Source of the DNA: Roseburia sp.
GTDB lineage: Bacteria > Bacillota > Clostridia > Lachnospirales > Lachnospiraceae
Reading direction: 5' to 3'
Assembly: GCA_026168605.1 (NCBI GenBank)
Contig: JAPFDX010000012.1
Coordinates: 246,291-310,290, forward strand
Length of the DNA stretch: 64,000 bases
In this document: positions 34,702-44,887 of the stretch, piece after piece
Layout of the letters: the number at the start of each line of letters is the position of its first letter
Position numbering within the stretch: position 1 is the first letter of the stretch
The notes under the pieces: generated by a model
Database searches by the model: none
What the model was told of the DNA's origin: nothing
Seen by the model: only the letters and a program-made list of their open reading frames with translations
Made by a program: the position numbers and the translations under genes

Positions 34702-37158
34702 TCAAATTTTTTGCTCCAATAGACGCTCCACAAGCTTCACGCAGTCCGCCGCATCCTTCGAATAACCGTCCGCACCGATTTCTTCCGCAAAACTCTCCGT
34801 GATCGCCGCCCCGCCGATCACAACCTTACAGCGGACGCCGCGCGTTTTTACAAGCTCCACGACCTCTTTCATACGCATCATCGTTGTGGTCATCAGCGCA
34901 GAAAGTCCGATCACCTGCGCATTCTCGCGGATCGCCACGTCAACGATCGTCTCCGCGGGAACGTCCTTGCCGAGATCGGTCACGCGGTAGCCATAATTTT
35001 TCAGCATCAGTACGACCAGATTTTTTCCGATATCATGGATGTCACCCTCCACCGTTGCCACAACGATAGCAGCTTTCTCCTGCATATGTTCCCGCTTTAG
35101 CATTGGCTCTAAATATTCGATTGCAAGCTTCATGGCATTGGCTGACGCGATTAGCTGCGGCAGAAAATATTTCTGTCTGTCAAAAAGCTCGCCGACCTCG
35201 CCGATTGCCGGGATCAGATGCTCATTGATGACTGCATCGGGCGCAGTCCCGGACGCGATCAGCGTTTTTGTCTCCTCCACAATGGTATTTTTATTTCCCT
35301 TGAGCACCGCTTCATAGACTGCACTGTGCGCCCCGCCTGCAGCAGGAGACGTCTCCTCCCCCACATGGTCTGTCTCCTTCGTCCGCACAAGCACCCGCTC
35401 CATTCCCGCATACTTTTCCGAAAGAAGATTCATCCGCTCGATATAACGGACATCGCTCCCCTCCTTGTGAAGCAGCATATCCGACGCAAACGCCGCGTTC
35501 ATCAGAAGTTCCTGGGACGGATTGGCGATTGCCATCGTGAGACCATGTGCGATCGCCATCGTGAGAAACGCCGTATTCACATACATACGCTCCGGCAGAC
35601 CGAAAGAAATATTTGACAGACCGCAGACCGTCGGAATCTTCAGCTCATTTTTGCAGTAAGAAAAAGTCGCAAAGCACTCGAGCGCAGCGTCAGGATTTGC
35701 GCCGACCGTCGCCACCAGACCGTCCACGATCACATCCTCCGCGCCAAGCCCGTTTTCCTCTGCACGCGCAAGTATCTCGCGGATCAAAGCGTGTTTTTCC
35801 TCACAGTCCTTCGGCAGCCCCGCATCCGAAAGGGGTAGCAAAATAAACATCGCGCCATACTTTTTTGCGACTGGAAGCAGCTTCTCTATTTTTTCGCTCT
35901 CCAGTGAAATGGAGTTGATGAGTGCGCGCCCCGGATAAATGCGCAGCGCCGCCTCGATCACATCCACATAGCTGGAATCCACGCAAAGCGGCGTGTCCAC
36001 AGTCGAAGTCACCTCATAGACTGTGCGCAGCATCATCTCTTTCTCGTCGATGCCGTTCATGCCCATATTGACGTCCAGGATCTTTGCGCCGTTTTCTTCC
36101 TGTTCCAGTGCCATCTGCCGCACAAGATTTAAGCTGCCCTCCCGCAGTTCTGCCTGAAGTTTCTTTTTTCCGGTCGGATTAATGCGCTCGCCGATCACCA
36201 GAAAATTTCCGTCCAGTGTCACCTCCACAAATCCGCGCTCCGAAGTCAGCACTCTGCGGCTTCTCTCAAGCGGTTTTCTGACCGTTCCGCCAGACACCGC
36301 ATCGTGCAACGCGCGGATATGCTCCGGCGTCGTACCACAGCAGCCGCCGAGGATTGACGCGCCTGCGTCAAGAAGCCTTTTTCCGGCAGCCGCAAATTCC
36401 TCCGGCGTCGTCTCAAACACCGTCACGCCATTTTTTAATCTTGGCATTCCCGCATTTGGCTTTGCCAAAACCGGCACAGTCGCATATTCCGCCATCGCCT
36501 CCACCAACGGCAGCATCGCCTCCGGTCCCGTCGAGCAGTTGAGACCGACAGCGTCCGCACCGAGCGCCTGCAGGGTAACCACTGCCGTGACTGGGTCTGT
36601 TCCGTAGAGCGTTCTCCCGTCCTCCTGATAGGTCAGCGACACCATCACCGGCAGTTCGCACACCTCGCGGATGGCAAGCACCGCCGCCCGACACTCCTGA
36701 AGGCTCATCATCGTCTCCACGACAAAGAGATCCACACCCGCCTCATACAGCGCCCGCGCCTGCTCCTTGTATACGTCCACCAGCTCCTCAAACATCAGCT
36801 CACCGAGCGGATAAAGCTGTGCGCCCGTCATTGTCATATCGCCCGCCACAAGCGCCCGTCCACCCGCAGCCTTCTTGGAAAGCGCCACCAGCGCACGGTT
36901 TATGGAGATAAGCTCATCCGCCAGACCATACTCGGCAAGCTTGATCCGGTTGGCGGTAAAGGTCGGCGCAAACAAAATATCTGTGCCCGCCTGCACATAG
37001 CGCTCCTGAAGCTCCGTGATAACTTCCGGATGTTCCAAAATCCACTGCTCCGGGCACACACCGACCGGCATACCCGCTTTTTGCAGATTCGTTCCCGTCG
37101 CACCGTCCAAAATTACCACATTCTCCTGTGTCAGCTTTCTAAATTCCTCTCTGGTCAT
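34702..37158 (-). CDS. metH: Cobalamin-dependent methionine synthase without reactivation domain
   Basis: 818 residues. MetH moves a methyl group from methyltetrahydrofolate to homocysteine through B12. Domains in order: homocysteine-binding barrel (about 1-300; zinc cysteines in GLNCSTGP and GGCCGTTPEH), pterin-binding barrel (about 325-590; FLVIGERINPTGKKKLQ), cap (about 600-690) and B12-binding domain (about 695-818; GDIHDIGKNLVVLM with the cobalt-ligand His). The C-terminal AdoMet reactivation domain of E. coli MetH is missing, as is usual in Clostridia, where a separate protein does this. The ATG at 37158 shares bases with the stop of a short upstream frame (TGATG); GAGGGA precedes it. 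Confidence 0.95.
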   Translation of the reverse strand: MTREEFRKLTQENVVILDGATGTNLQKAGMPVGVCPEQWILEHPEVITELQERYVQAGTDILFAPTFTANRIKLAEYGLADELISINRALVALSKKAAGGRALVAGDMTMTGAQLYPLGELMFEELVDVYKEQARALYEAGVDLFVVETMMSLQECRAAVLAIREVCELPVMVSLTYQEDGRTLYGTDPVTAVVTLQALGADAVGLNCSTGPEAMLPLVEAMAEYATVPVLAKPNAGMPRLKNGVTVFETTPEEFAAAGKRLLDAGASILGGCCGTTPEHIRALHDAVSGGTVRKPLERSRRVLTSERGFVEVTLDGNFLVIGERINPTGKKKLQAELREGSLNLVRQMALEQEENGAKILDVNMGMNGIDEKEMMLRTVYEVTSTVDTPLCVDSSYVDVIEAALRIYPGRALINSISLESEKIEKLLPVAKKYGAMFILLPLSDAGLPKDCEEKHALIREILARAEENGLGAEDVIVDGLVATVGANPDAALECFATFSYCKNELKIPTVCGLSNISFGLPERMYVNTAFLTMAIAHGLTMAIANPSQELLMNAAFASDMLLHKEGSDVRYIERMNLLSEKYAGMERVLVRTKETDHVGEETSPAAGGAHSAVYEAVLKGNKNTIVEETKTLIASGTAPDAVINEHLIPAIGEVGELFDRQKYFLPQLIASANAMKLAIEYLEPMLKREHMQEKAAIVVATVEGDIHDIGKNLVVLMLKNYGYRVTDLGKDVPAETIVDVAIRENAQVIGLSALMTTTMMRMKEVVELVKTRGVRCKVVIGGAAITESFAEEIGADGYSKDAADCVKLVERLLEQKI

Positions 37159-37349
37159 CACTTTTCCCTCGCCTGTTCCTTGTCTGTATTTTGTCCTATC
37201 CATATTATGCCATCTCTGACGCGGCGGCGCAAGTGTGGGTGTGAAAGGCTGGCAATCCAATTCTCTTCTTCCAAATATAGCTGTCTTATACTGCCTGATC
37301 TTTCCAGTAGACGATCATCAAACTCGAAACCATACCCAATTGCAAAACA

Positions 37350-37482
37350 GTCCTTTGTCCGCTCCCTGTTCTGCTGTCTGAGTTTCTGCACTTCCTCTGT
37401 AAGGATCATTGCGCTGTCCGGCGTAGGCTTCCTTCACAGCCTGAATTTTAAATTCCTCGTCATAAACTTTTTTCTGTGCTAT
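37350..37482 (-). pseudogene. Remnant of an IS3-family transposase OrfA
   Basis: Reading the minus strand from 37482, AQKKVYDEEFKIQAVKEAYAG is the N-terminal start of IS3-family OrfA proteins. The usual ATG has become ATA. The helix-turn-helix middle is missing, and in another frame LTEEVQKLRQQNRERTKD (37409-37350) resembles the leucine-zipper region. So the gene has lost its start codon and most of its centre. It lies directly upstream of metH, and its second frame still runs to the metH start codon (TGA/ATG overlap). Confidence 0.6.
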
Positions 37483-37579
37483 TTTACGACCTCCATTCCA
37501 CTTGTTTTTTTATAAATCCGTGAAGCAGAAGTGTCAAGAATTGTGATACAACACCAATCTGCCATGACAAATATCTCTT

Positions 37580-38209
37580 TCACTCCTCCAAAAAATCCAC
37601 CTTGCTGACAGAGACCTCATACGCCACGCGCTTCTCCGTCTCCGTCTCGGACAGCTTTTTGACATACTCCCTGCTCTGGATACGCCCCCAGACCTGCACG
37701 TGCCCGCCGACCTCGAATCCCGAGGCGAATCTCGCGTTCCTGCCCCAGCAGATACACGGTATGTAATCGGATTTGCCGTAGGAGCGGTTGACTGCGATCA
37801 GAAGATCCGCGATCTCTCTGCCGAGCGGCGTTTTCCGGTAAATCGGCTCCTTGCAGATGTAGCCGTCCAGAAAAATCTGGTTGCTTTTCATGTCCTCGGA
37901 AAGCTCGGAGATAAATTCCAGCTCCCGGACAAAGACTGAGAGCACGAGACGGTTCTTTTTCTCCTCGTGGCGGTTAAAGGAGCGGAACTGCCCCGTCACA
38001 TAGATATACTCTCCTATGTAATTTCCCGTCACATCGATCAACCGTTCGGAAACCATCAACGGAATATAGTCCATATAATTGCTCAGGCGGTTCACTGCCA
38101 CATCCACCATGTAAAATCCCTCTCCGTAAACCTCGTGACTAAATCTGAAATCCGACACGATCTCCCCCACGATTGATACCTGGTTGTTTTCAAAAATTTT
38201 ATCTGCCAT
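37580..38209 (-). CDS. Single-stranded-DNA-binding-like protein with two OB folds
   Basis: 209 residues. Two halves each resemble an OB fold: residues 1-95 (VSIVGEIVSDFRFSHEVYGEGFYMVDVAVNRLS, then GEYIYVTGQFRSFNRH) and 105-209 (IFLDGYICKEPIYRKTPLGREIADLLIAVNRSYGKSDYIPCICWGRNARFASGFEVGGHVQVWGRIQSREYVK). The second half is a clear SSB/PriB-like OB fold, including the ICWG...VGGHVQVWGRI block. The acidic C-terminal tail of true SSB is missing. Such proteins are seen beside ordinary SSB in Lachnospiraceae; the role, perhaps in DNA metabolism or plasmid/phage defence, is unknown. Confidence 0.75.
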   Translation of the reverse strand: MADKIFENNQVSIVGEIVSDFRFSHEVYGEGFYMVDVAVNRLSNYMDYIPLMVSERLIDVTGNYIGEYIYVTGQFRSFNRHEEKKNRLVLSVFVRELEFISELSEDMKSNQIFLDGYICKEPIYRKTPLGREIADLLIAVNRSYGKSDYIPCICWGRNARFASGFEVGGHVQVWGRIQSREYVKKLSETETEKRVAYEVSVSKVDFLEE

Positions 38210-38382
38210 GAATCTTTCTCCCTTCCTCTAGGTCCTGCACCTTCGTTGTATTTTTGTTTTCTCTGTCTGTTTTCTGGTGCGGCCTGCCTGACACCCTATT
38301 TTTACCATGAACCCGCGGCAGAATTTGGATGGAACCTGTCGATAAGGAAAAGAATGAAATGGCAGTTTTTGTCGTATAAGAC

Positions 38383-38410
38383 TTGCGCATTTAAAAAAAT
38401 ATGATAAAAT
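38383..38410 (+). promoter_or_regulatory. typA promoter
   Basis: TTGCGC (38383-38388) and TAAAAT (38405-38410) with a 16-nt AT-rich spacer, about 70 nt upstream of the typA start. Confidence 0.5.
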
Positions 38411-38480
38411 GTATAAGTTAGTTTTTTCAGACACATATATTAAGGAATAAACAGCAATCGCAAGAAAGGTATCGGTTATT

Positions 38481-40322
38481 ATGAAAATGAAACGCGAAGA
38501 TGTCCGTAACATCGCAATTATCGCCCATGTAGACCACGGGAAGACCACACTGGTGGACGAGCTCTTAAAACAGAGCGGCGTGTTCCGTGAAAACCAGGCC
38601 GTGCAGGAGCGTGTCATGGACTCCAATGATATTGAGAGAGAGCGCGGCATCACCATTCTTTCCAAAAATACAGCCATCACTTACAAAGGAACAAAGATCA
38701 ACGTCATCGACACGCCGGGACACGCCGATTTCGGCGGCGAGGTGGAGCGCGTACTGAAAATGGTAAACGGCGTCATCCTCGTCGTGGACGCTTTCGAGGG
38801 CGTGATGCCGCAGACCAAATTCGTTCTGATGAAGGCGCTTGAGCTGGCACTTCCGGTCATCGTCTGCGTCAACAAGGTGGACCGCCCGGAGGCGCGCCCG
38901 AATGAAGTTGTTGATGAGGTTTTAGAGCTTTTTATGGATCTGGACGCTTCCGACGAGCAGCTTGACTGCCCGTTCCTCTTTGCATCCGCAAGAGACGGCT
39001 ATGCCGTGCGTGAGATCCGCGATCTGATCAATGGTAAAAAAGACATGACGCCTCTGTTTGAGACGATTTTAGACTATATCCCGGCACCGGAGGGCGACCC
39101 GGATGCAAACACGCAGGTGCTGATCAGCACGATCGACTACAACGAGTATGTCGGACGTATCGGCATCGGCAAGGTCGACAATGGCTGCCTGAAGATCAAT
39201 CAGGAGGCTGTGGTTGTCAATCACCACGAGCCTGACAAGATGAAAAAAGTCCGCATCAGCAAGCTTTACGAATTTGACGGTTTAAACAAAGTTGACGTCA
39301 CCGAGGCAAAAATCGGTTCCATCGTGGCAATTTCCGGTATCGCGGACATCCATATCGGAGACACCATCTGCGCGCCCGAGGATCCGGTCGCGATCCCGTT
39401 CCAGAAGATCTCCGAGCCGACACTGTCGATGAATTTCATCGTCAATGACAGCCCGCTCGCCGGACAGGAAGGCAAATTCGTGACCTCCCGCCATATCAGG
39501 GAGCGTCTGTTCAAGGAGCTGAATACGGATGTTTCCCTCCGCGTCGAGGAGACCGACAGTCCGGATTCCTACAAGGTTTCCGGCCGTGGAGAGCTGCATC
39601 TGTCCGTCCTCATCGAGAACATGAGACGCGAAGGCTTTGAGTTTGCAGTCAGCAAGGCGGAGGTGCTCTACCACACTGACGAAAACGGCAAAAAACTGGA
39701 GCCGATGGAGCTCGCCTATGTCGATGTGCCGGATGAGTTCACTGGTTCCGTCATTGAGAAGCTCAGCCAGCGCAAGGGCGAACTTCTGAACATGAAGCCG
39801 ATCACCGGAGGCTACACCCGTCTGGAATTCAACATTCCTTCCCGCGGTCTGATCGGTTACCGTGGCGAGTTCATGACGGACACAAAGGGCAATGGTATCA
39901 TCAATACGATCTTCAACGGTTACGCGCCGTACCGCGGCGAGATCGCCTACCGCAAGCTCGGCTCTCTGATCGCCTTTGAGACCGGGGAATCCGTGACCTA
40001 CGGACTTTTCTCCGCACAGGAGCGCGGAACGCTCTTTATCGGACCGGGCCAGAGAGTCTACGCCGGCATGGTGATCGGCTCCTCCTCCCGCGCTGAGGAT
40101 ATCGAGCTGAACGTCTGCAAAAAGAAGCATCTGACCAATACGCGCTCCTCCTCCGCAGACGAGGCGCTGACACTCGTGCCACCGAAGATCTTAAGCCTTG
40201 AGCAGGCACTCGACTTCATCGACGTGGACGAGCTCCTCGAGGTCACCCCGGAAAGCCTGCGGATCCGCAAGCGGATTCTGGATCCGACCATGCGTAAACG
40301 TGCGGCGATCAGAAATAAATAG
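38481..40322 (+). CDS. typA: Translational GTPase TypA/BipA
   Basis: 613 residues. TypA/BipA is a ribosome-binding GTPase related to EF-G, needed under stress and for ribosome assembly. GTPase motifs: [10 protein letters not shown] (P-loop), RERGITI (switch 1), [12 protein letters not shown] (G3), NKVDRPEA (G4) and SARDGYA (G5). The beta-barrel second domain, the EF-G-like V domain ([26 protein letters not shown]) and the C-terminal TypA-specific part ([22 protein letters not shown]) follow. AAAGG precedes the ATG at a slightly long distance. It is monocistronic, with a strong hairpin at 40421-40460 behind. Confidence 0.97.
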   Translation: MKMKREDVRNIAIIAHVDHGKTTLVDELLKQSGVFRENQAVQERVMDSNDIERERGITILSKNTAITYKGTKINVIDTPGHADFGGEVERVLKMVNGVILVVDAFEGVMPQTKFVLMKALELALPVIVCVNKVDRPEARPNEVVDEVLELFMDLDASDEQLDCPFLFASARDGYAVREIRDLINGKKDMTPLFETILDYIPAPEGDPDANTQVLISTIDYNEYVGRIGIGKVDNGCLKINQEAVVVNHHEPDKMKKVRISKLYEFDGLNKVDVTEAKIGSIVAISGIADIHIGDTICAPEDPVAIPFQKISEPTLSMNFIVNDSPLAGQEGKFVTSRHIRERLFKELNTDVSLRVEETDSPDSYKVSGRGELHLSVLIENMRREGFEFAVSKAEVLYHTDENGKKLEPMELAYVDVPDEFTGSVIEKLSQRKGELLNMKPITGGYTRLEFNIPSRGLIGYRGEFMTDTKGNGIINTIFNGYAPYRGEIAYRKLGSLIAFETGESVTYGLFSAQERGTLFIGPGQRVYAGMVIGSSSRAEDIELNVCKKKHLTNTRSSSADEALTLVPPKILSLEQALDFIDVDELLEVTPESLRIRKRILDPTMRKRAAIRNK

Positions 40323-40420
40323 CGGTTATGTAAATAACAACTGTGTGCAGGATTCGCCGAAATAAGGTACAGCACCGATTTTTTAGCTGCTCTAAAAGGG
40401 TTTCCGCACAAATAGGATAA

Positions 40421-40466
40421 AATCGCAGCGCCGAAAACTTACAATCGGTCGCTGCGATTATATTTT
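40421..40466. terminator. Terminator between typA and the sialidase remnant
   Basis: AATCGCAGCG (40421-40430) and CGCTGCGATT (40450-40459) form a hairpin followed by ATATTTTG on the plus strand; the reverse also has a T-rich side. It can serve typA and the convergent sialidase gene. Confidence 0.65.
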
Positions 40467-40481
40467 GTGTCAAATAGCAAA

Positions 40482-42596
40482 TCACGAAGATTTTATAAGC
40501 CCTGCCATTGCCTCCTCCAATGCAGCCGCTCTTTGATCCAACTGAACCTGCTGTGACGCATAATCCGATGCGGCTGCCCTTGCGGTTTCCAATTCATTCT
40601 TAAATGCCGCAAAGCTGTCTGCTGTATACTCTCCCTCCTTTGTCAGCAATCCCTCTGCCTCCTGGATCACCTCGTTAATTTTTGCACGGTCAATCCGACC
40701 AAAATCATTTTCGATCTCACCGAGCTTAAACTTCGCCTGTCGGATATAGCAAATATCATCATAAACACCAATGTTATGATTCAAAGAATTTTTTGAGATT
40801 TCCTCATCAAAATGACCATAGGAATTCATGATAAACGTGCCATCCTCAAGCACCGTGATCCCCGTATAGCCGGTGTCGCCGCCATAGCGGTTCGGGGCAT
40901 GATCCATATCCAAAACAAAGGTAAAGTCGCCCGGCTTTTGTGCCATAAGGTCTTCATATGTGCCGACCCATGCTTCCCAGCCGCCGCAGCGCCAGTCATC
41001 TGCGCCGTCATGGACACCATTTTTGTTCAGGTCATAGTTGACGCGGCGGAAGGTTATGAGCAGCCGTCCGCTGACCGGATCATAGACAGCCTTATGACGT
41101 TCCCCTGCAAGTGTTCCCGGAAGATCCACCGGCTGACTCCATGTTTCGCCCTCATCATCGGAATACGTCATAGTCGAATGGCCGTTGTGGTTTTGGTTTC
41201 TTGCCAGTGCAACAATACGATTTCCATCCGGTGAACGGAACATTCCGATCTCACACATACCCTTTTGCGTTTCAATTTCATGATAATTGGGCAGAAGCTC
41301 AGTTGGCTCACTCCATTTCTCCACCCATTTATCTCCCTGCTGCTCAAACGTCAGGTAAGTCTTATAATTCACAAATTTTCCATTACTGTCATCATGGTAT
41401 ACACCCATCCACTTCGGTATGAACTCGCCCGTTTGCGGGTCTCTCATCTGTACCAGACTTGCCATCGCCACGATAGCCTGTCTCTTGTTTCCGGAAGGAT
41501 CGGTCGCGTGCCATGACTGATAAGGCGTCCATGTCTCGCCGTCATCATCGGAATATGAGGTCTCCCAGCCGCCTTGTTTCTTTCCCCAACTGGTCGGACA
41601 CGCGGTGATCAGCATGATCCGTTCTCTGCCATCCGGCAAAGTAAGCGTATACAAGGTAGGCGTCTCCTGAGAGTTTTTCCACGACTCCGGTGTATCCTCC
41701 TTCTCCACCCATGTCTCGCCGTTATCCGTACTGGTCCGCATGACCAACGGTCCTACGCCATGCCCGATGGGATAAGCCGTGATGAGCTTTCCGGTACGGG
41801 TCCGCACCATATCCGGCTGTCCGAGATAATGCCGCGGGTGATCATAATCTGCATTCTTTTCCATGTCCGTCAGATACTTCTCATTCAGCTGGTAGTTTTC
41901 ATTCCATAGCTCATTATACATATTTAATGCCTGCGGCTGACCGCCCTCATCTGTCAGAGCATCCTGCGCAATTTCTTCCTCGGATAATACCTTGCTGTAG
42001 ATCTTCACCTCATCGACCAGACCGTCAAAACCAACTCCGCCAATTTTTTGTACCGGTGCATGGAACGTATTTTCTGCCCCGATCGTCCATGCATTCGCAT
42101 CATCCGCTTTCTCTCCATTGACATACATGGTGATACCGACCGCCGGATCCTGTGTCCATGTAATATGATACCATTCATTTGATGTAAAAGAATATACCGC
42201 TGACAGTATATCCGCATCCGTGGCTCCGACATGAACGCCTCCCACACTGTCCGGTTCTGATGTAAGCTTCAAGTCAAACCCAAACAGGTCATCCTCTGTG
42301 GCAAGAACGCTGCAGCGATCATTCAGGGAGCCTTCCTGCTTCACCCAGTAGCTCACTGTCCAGGGACCCTTGTCCGTCAAACCAAAAGCCTCATAGGGCA
42401 GGCGAATAGGCGTCTCCTGCGATAGCCTTGCAGCCATGCCGGAAAGTCCCTCCTCATAGGTAACCGGCACATCAGCAACTGCATTCTTATCTTCACCTCC
42501 CCACTGGCTATTGGTGTTTTGCTGGTCAAACGAGTAGTACGCTACTCTGTTTGCATCAGGATCACCGAAAGTCTCCCCGGCACTTAGTTTTACGCT
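40482..42596 (-). pseudogene. Sialidase-like secreted glycosidase, 3' part (interrupted gene)
   Basis: About 700 residues without a signal peptide. LamG-like domain (about 25-215: YYSFDQQNTNS, WTVSYWVKQEG, GLVDEVKIYSKVLSEEEI), then a six-bladed BNR/sialidase-type propeller with several Asp-boxes (STDNGETW, SDDDGETW, SDDEGETW) and a C-terminal FIVAR-type helical domain (INEVIQEAEGLLTKEGEYTADSFAAFKNEL). The catalytic arginine triad is not certain by eye. A frame start 10 codons further up, at 42626, is inside the mobile element and has no ribosome site. The missing 5' part, with a signal peptide, lies on the far side of the element at 48792-48895. It is probably not made as a secreted enzyme in this strain. 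Confidence 0.8.
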
Positions 42597-42695
42597 GATA
42601 AGGAAGTATCTACAACAACTTATCACTAACGCTGACAGACAGGTGCAAATGTATATGGAGAGCTTTTTGCTTTATGTGATAAGCTCTCCATATTT

Positions 42696-43508
42696 TTATA
42701 AGCTTAAAATAGATTTATTAAAATCGCCTTCTTCTGCTAATGCTCTAACTTTAGCTGATAGCACTTTCGTAAAATCAAGTTTACGACTTAACGCTATTGC
42801 TAATTCCTGTACTGTCATTAAAACTATCCTGACACTTCTGCCATTTGCGAATGTAGTCAATGCTTCATCAGAAAAACCTGAGAAACTAATGAATAATCCT
42901 CTCGTAAAGCCCGACTTTGAAGATACCTTTTCATTAAAAACAACCAAATCTGCTTTGTCTATTTTTTTGTTTGTCCATTTGGCTTCTAATAAATAAACCT
43001 CATTATGCAAAATAAAACTCCCGTCAATTTGTTCACCGACTATTTTAAAGCTACCTCGCGGTTCTAAATTGTAATCTTCAAATAACTTATTCAAATATTT
43101 TTCAAATGCAAAACCTCTTGATTGTGGTGTATCAGAGTGGCTTGATATATTTGTTAGTTCTTTCAAAAGTGAATCATAATCCACAATAGAAACCGTTGAT
43201 TTTGGAGATGAGGTTTGAGCTGACCTTTTTACAGTAACCTTTTTCCCAATAAGACGGTTACCAATTTCAGCGCACTTCTGAAAATTAACTTTATTTTCAT
43301 CAGTGACCATTCCTTTTGCTTGCATATATCTCATCAGTTCTAATAATAGTTTTCCAACCGTTACATTATCATAATCAGATATTATTCTGCGCAATATCTT
43401 CGCTTTAGATAGTCCCTGGTATTTAGCATATATGTCAAGATGTATTTTTTCAAAAACAAACTCTTGAAACCCTCGATTGGAAAAATCTAACACATAGCCC
43501 GTCCGCAT
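42696..43508 (-). CDS. Restriction-endonuclease-like (PD-(D/E)XK) protein, 5' end frameshifted
   Basis: 270 residues from the first in-frame ATG. The N-terminal half (GYVLDFSNRGFQEFVFEKIHLDIY) resembles a domain found at the start of abortive-infection or restriction proteins. The C-terminal half has FAFEKYLNKLFEDYNLEPRG...QIDGSFILHNEVYLLEAKW, that is E...D-x(n)-EAK, a nuclease core of the Mrr/REase type. A better start exists upstream: GGGGAGAAA then ATG at 43564 opening MYGKYKNI, which then hits a stop. Removing two bases (one TA) from the TATATAT at 43539-43545 would fuse it to EKDCFEELFGMRTG. So the gene is likely out of frame, or switchable, and the ATG at 43508 has no ribosome site. Confidence 0.6.
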   Translation of the reverse strand: MRTGYVLDFSNRGFQEFVFEKIHLDIYAKYQGLSKAKILRRIISDYDNVTVGKLLLELMRYMQAKGMVTDENKVNFQKCAEIGNRLIGKKVTVKRSAQTSSPKSTVSIVDYDSLLKELTNISSHSDTPQSRGFAFEKYLNKLFEDYNLEPRGSFKIVGEQIDGSFILHNEVYLLEAKWTNKKIDKADLVVFNEKVSSKSGFTRGLFISFSGFSDEALTTFANGRSVRIVLMTVQELAIALSRKLDFTKVLSAKVRALAEEGDFNKSILSL

Positions 43509-43835
43509 ACCAAACAGTTCTTCAAAACAATCCTTTTCTATATATTCTTATATTTGCCATACATTTTCTCCCCTTCAAGATTTTCAAACTATATTTAATT
43601 ATAGCATGGCATATCCACATAATAAATAGCGATTACTACAATAATAGCTGTTACGCAATAGAACGCCTTTTTCGAGGGGTGTCATATAAAATACCGTTTA
43701 AGTGTTTTAGCTACTCTGCACCCTACATAAATCAAGGAAAAATCAATCTATACCGCGTAACAACACATAATGGTTCGAGAGCGTAAGCGGTTTATCCGAT
43801 TGCGCTCTCTTAGTTGCCCGACAGCAAAGACAGGT

Positions 43836-43884
43836 AAAGCCGTCAAGGACGCGCAAGCGTGCAATTTATCCTTGACGGCTTTTT
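43836..43884. terminator. Strong hairpin terminator inside the mobile element
   Basis: AAAGCCGTCAAGGA (43836-43849) and TCCTTGACGGCTTT (43869-43882) pair with a loop, followed by TTT on the plus strand and a matching run of T on the minus strand. It lies between the restriction-like gene and the HTH genes. The 336-bp gap that contains it (43565-43900) shows no gene. Confidence 0.75.
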
Positions 43885-43900
43885 CTGACTTTGCTACTTC

Positions 43901-44104
43901 TTACCTGTCAAAACGGAATTGCAGGATAGCTTTGATAAGCTGTGCTTTCAGACAGTCTTGAATATCGTCGTTAATATATCCGCGATAGGTAGACAGATAT
44001 TTAATCCGCGCTGTGTAATACCGCAGTACCGCGTCTATGGCTTCCGGCTCGCCGGCAACAGCTTTCTCAATGGTTTCAAAGGGTATCAGCTTCTTATTCC
44101 TCAT
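43901..44104 (-). CDS. HTH-domain protein of conjugative transposons
   Basis: 67 residues: LIPFETIEKAVAGEPEAIDAVLRYYTARIKYLSTYRGYINDDIQDCLKAQLIKAIL. This is the short helix-turn-helix domain (HTH_16 type) next to the sigma-like gene in Tn916-type elements. Its start codon overlaps the end of the sigma-like gene by 11 bp, so the two are translated together. Function is thought to be regulatory in these elements, but is not proven. Confidence 0.85.
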   Translation of the reverse strand: MRNKKLIPFETIEKAVAGEPEAIDAVLRYYTARIKYLSTYRGYINDDIQDCLKAQLIKAILQFRFDR

Positions 44105-44540
44105 GTTTCGTTTTCTCCAATTCTTTTCTTAACTGCTTCAATGCCGCCAGTTTCCAGTAGTTGATTGTACTTCTGCTTCTTCCGTACTCATTCCCGATTT
44201 TTCTTTCGCTATAACCGAGGAAGAAATTCATCAGCAGAACAGTACGCCTTTGTTCTGACAGGTTAGCTAATGCGTCGGCTAACCGTTTACTTGTAACGAC
44301 AACTTTTTTCCCTTGCACGACAAAAACAGTCGGCTTCTCATAAATATACTGCTCAAAATAGTTGTCGGTGGCAAACGGTTCAAAAGACGTTTCTGACATC
44401 AGATAGTCAAGCGACACTTCATACTTCTGTTTCCGTCCAAAATCGCGGTACGCGCTGATTGCCGCGTTGCAGAGAACGATTTTACAGAACGCGGCAAAGG
44501 CATATTCGATATGCTCCATAAATTGTTCAGAATACTTCAT
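44094..44540 (-). CDS. Sigma-70-like regulator of a conjugative transposon
   Basis: 148 residues. The C-terminal region is sigma-4-like: ALANLSEQRRTVLLMNFFLGYSERKIGNEYGRSRSTINYWKLAALKQLRKEL, including a helix-turn-helix. The N-terminal part is AFAAFCKIVLCNAAISAYRDFGRKQKYEVSLDYL as in Tn916 ORF7-like proteins. GGGGGTGATGAGAAA precedes the ATG. In Tn916 this type of gene controls excision and transfer; here the transfer genes are absent, so it may be a leftover of a larger element. Confidence 0.85.
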   Translation of the reverse strand: MKYSEQFMEHIEYAFAAFCKIVLCNAAISAYRDFGRKQKYEVSLDYLMSETSFEPFATDNYFEQYIYEKPTVFVVQGKKVVVTSKRLADALANLSEQRRTVLLMNFFLGYSERKIGNEYGRSRSTINYWKLAALKQLRKELEKTKHEE

Positions 44541-44887
44541 TTTCTCATCACCCCCTTTCTTCCCAGTAGGGGGCTCTATTACAACAAACGCCCATGCAGG
44601 CGTAAAACCGCATAGGCGTTTGGCAATATGAGTTATTTAAGTAATTATGATGATTTGTGTATTCATCTCTATGGTTGCAAAAAACCGTTGCATGGAATAG
44701 GCTTTTTTTAACAATGGAATAGAATTAAAAATGTGAAAAAGAAACATGGCAATATCTCCCGACACCGCCATGTCTATAAAAATAATTGTGTATTTGCCGC
44801 TATTCCATTTTATATACAGGAAATGGCGGTTTGTTTTCCTATCACAAAACAGAAAGAGCCAATAATCATAAGATTTATTTCTTGTGA
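44541..44887. other. Gene-free stretch in the mobile element
   Basis: About 345 bp. It holds a hairpin near 44583-44621 (AAACGCC...GGCGTTT) upstream of the sigma-like gene that could be an attenuator. The rest is very AT-rich. A 111-codon frame at 44637-44972 overlaps the KTR gene in another frame and looks accidental. Confidence 0.45.

Noticed and set aside
37158..37409. 83-codon frame overlapping the metH start codon
   Set aside because: The TGA/ATG overlap suggests coupling, but its first 20 residues match the zipper part of IS3 OrfA in a broken gene, so it is treated as debris.
39282..40130. 282-codon minus-strand frame
   Set aside because: It is antisense to typA, a conserved full-length gene.
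42609..42640. CAACAACT similarity between the left border of the element and 48830-48850
   Set aside because: The match is short, of low complexity and in an orientation that does not fit the element borders.
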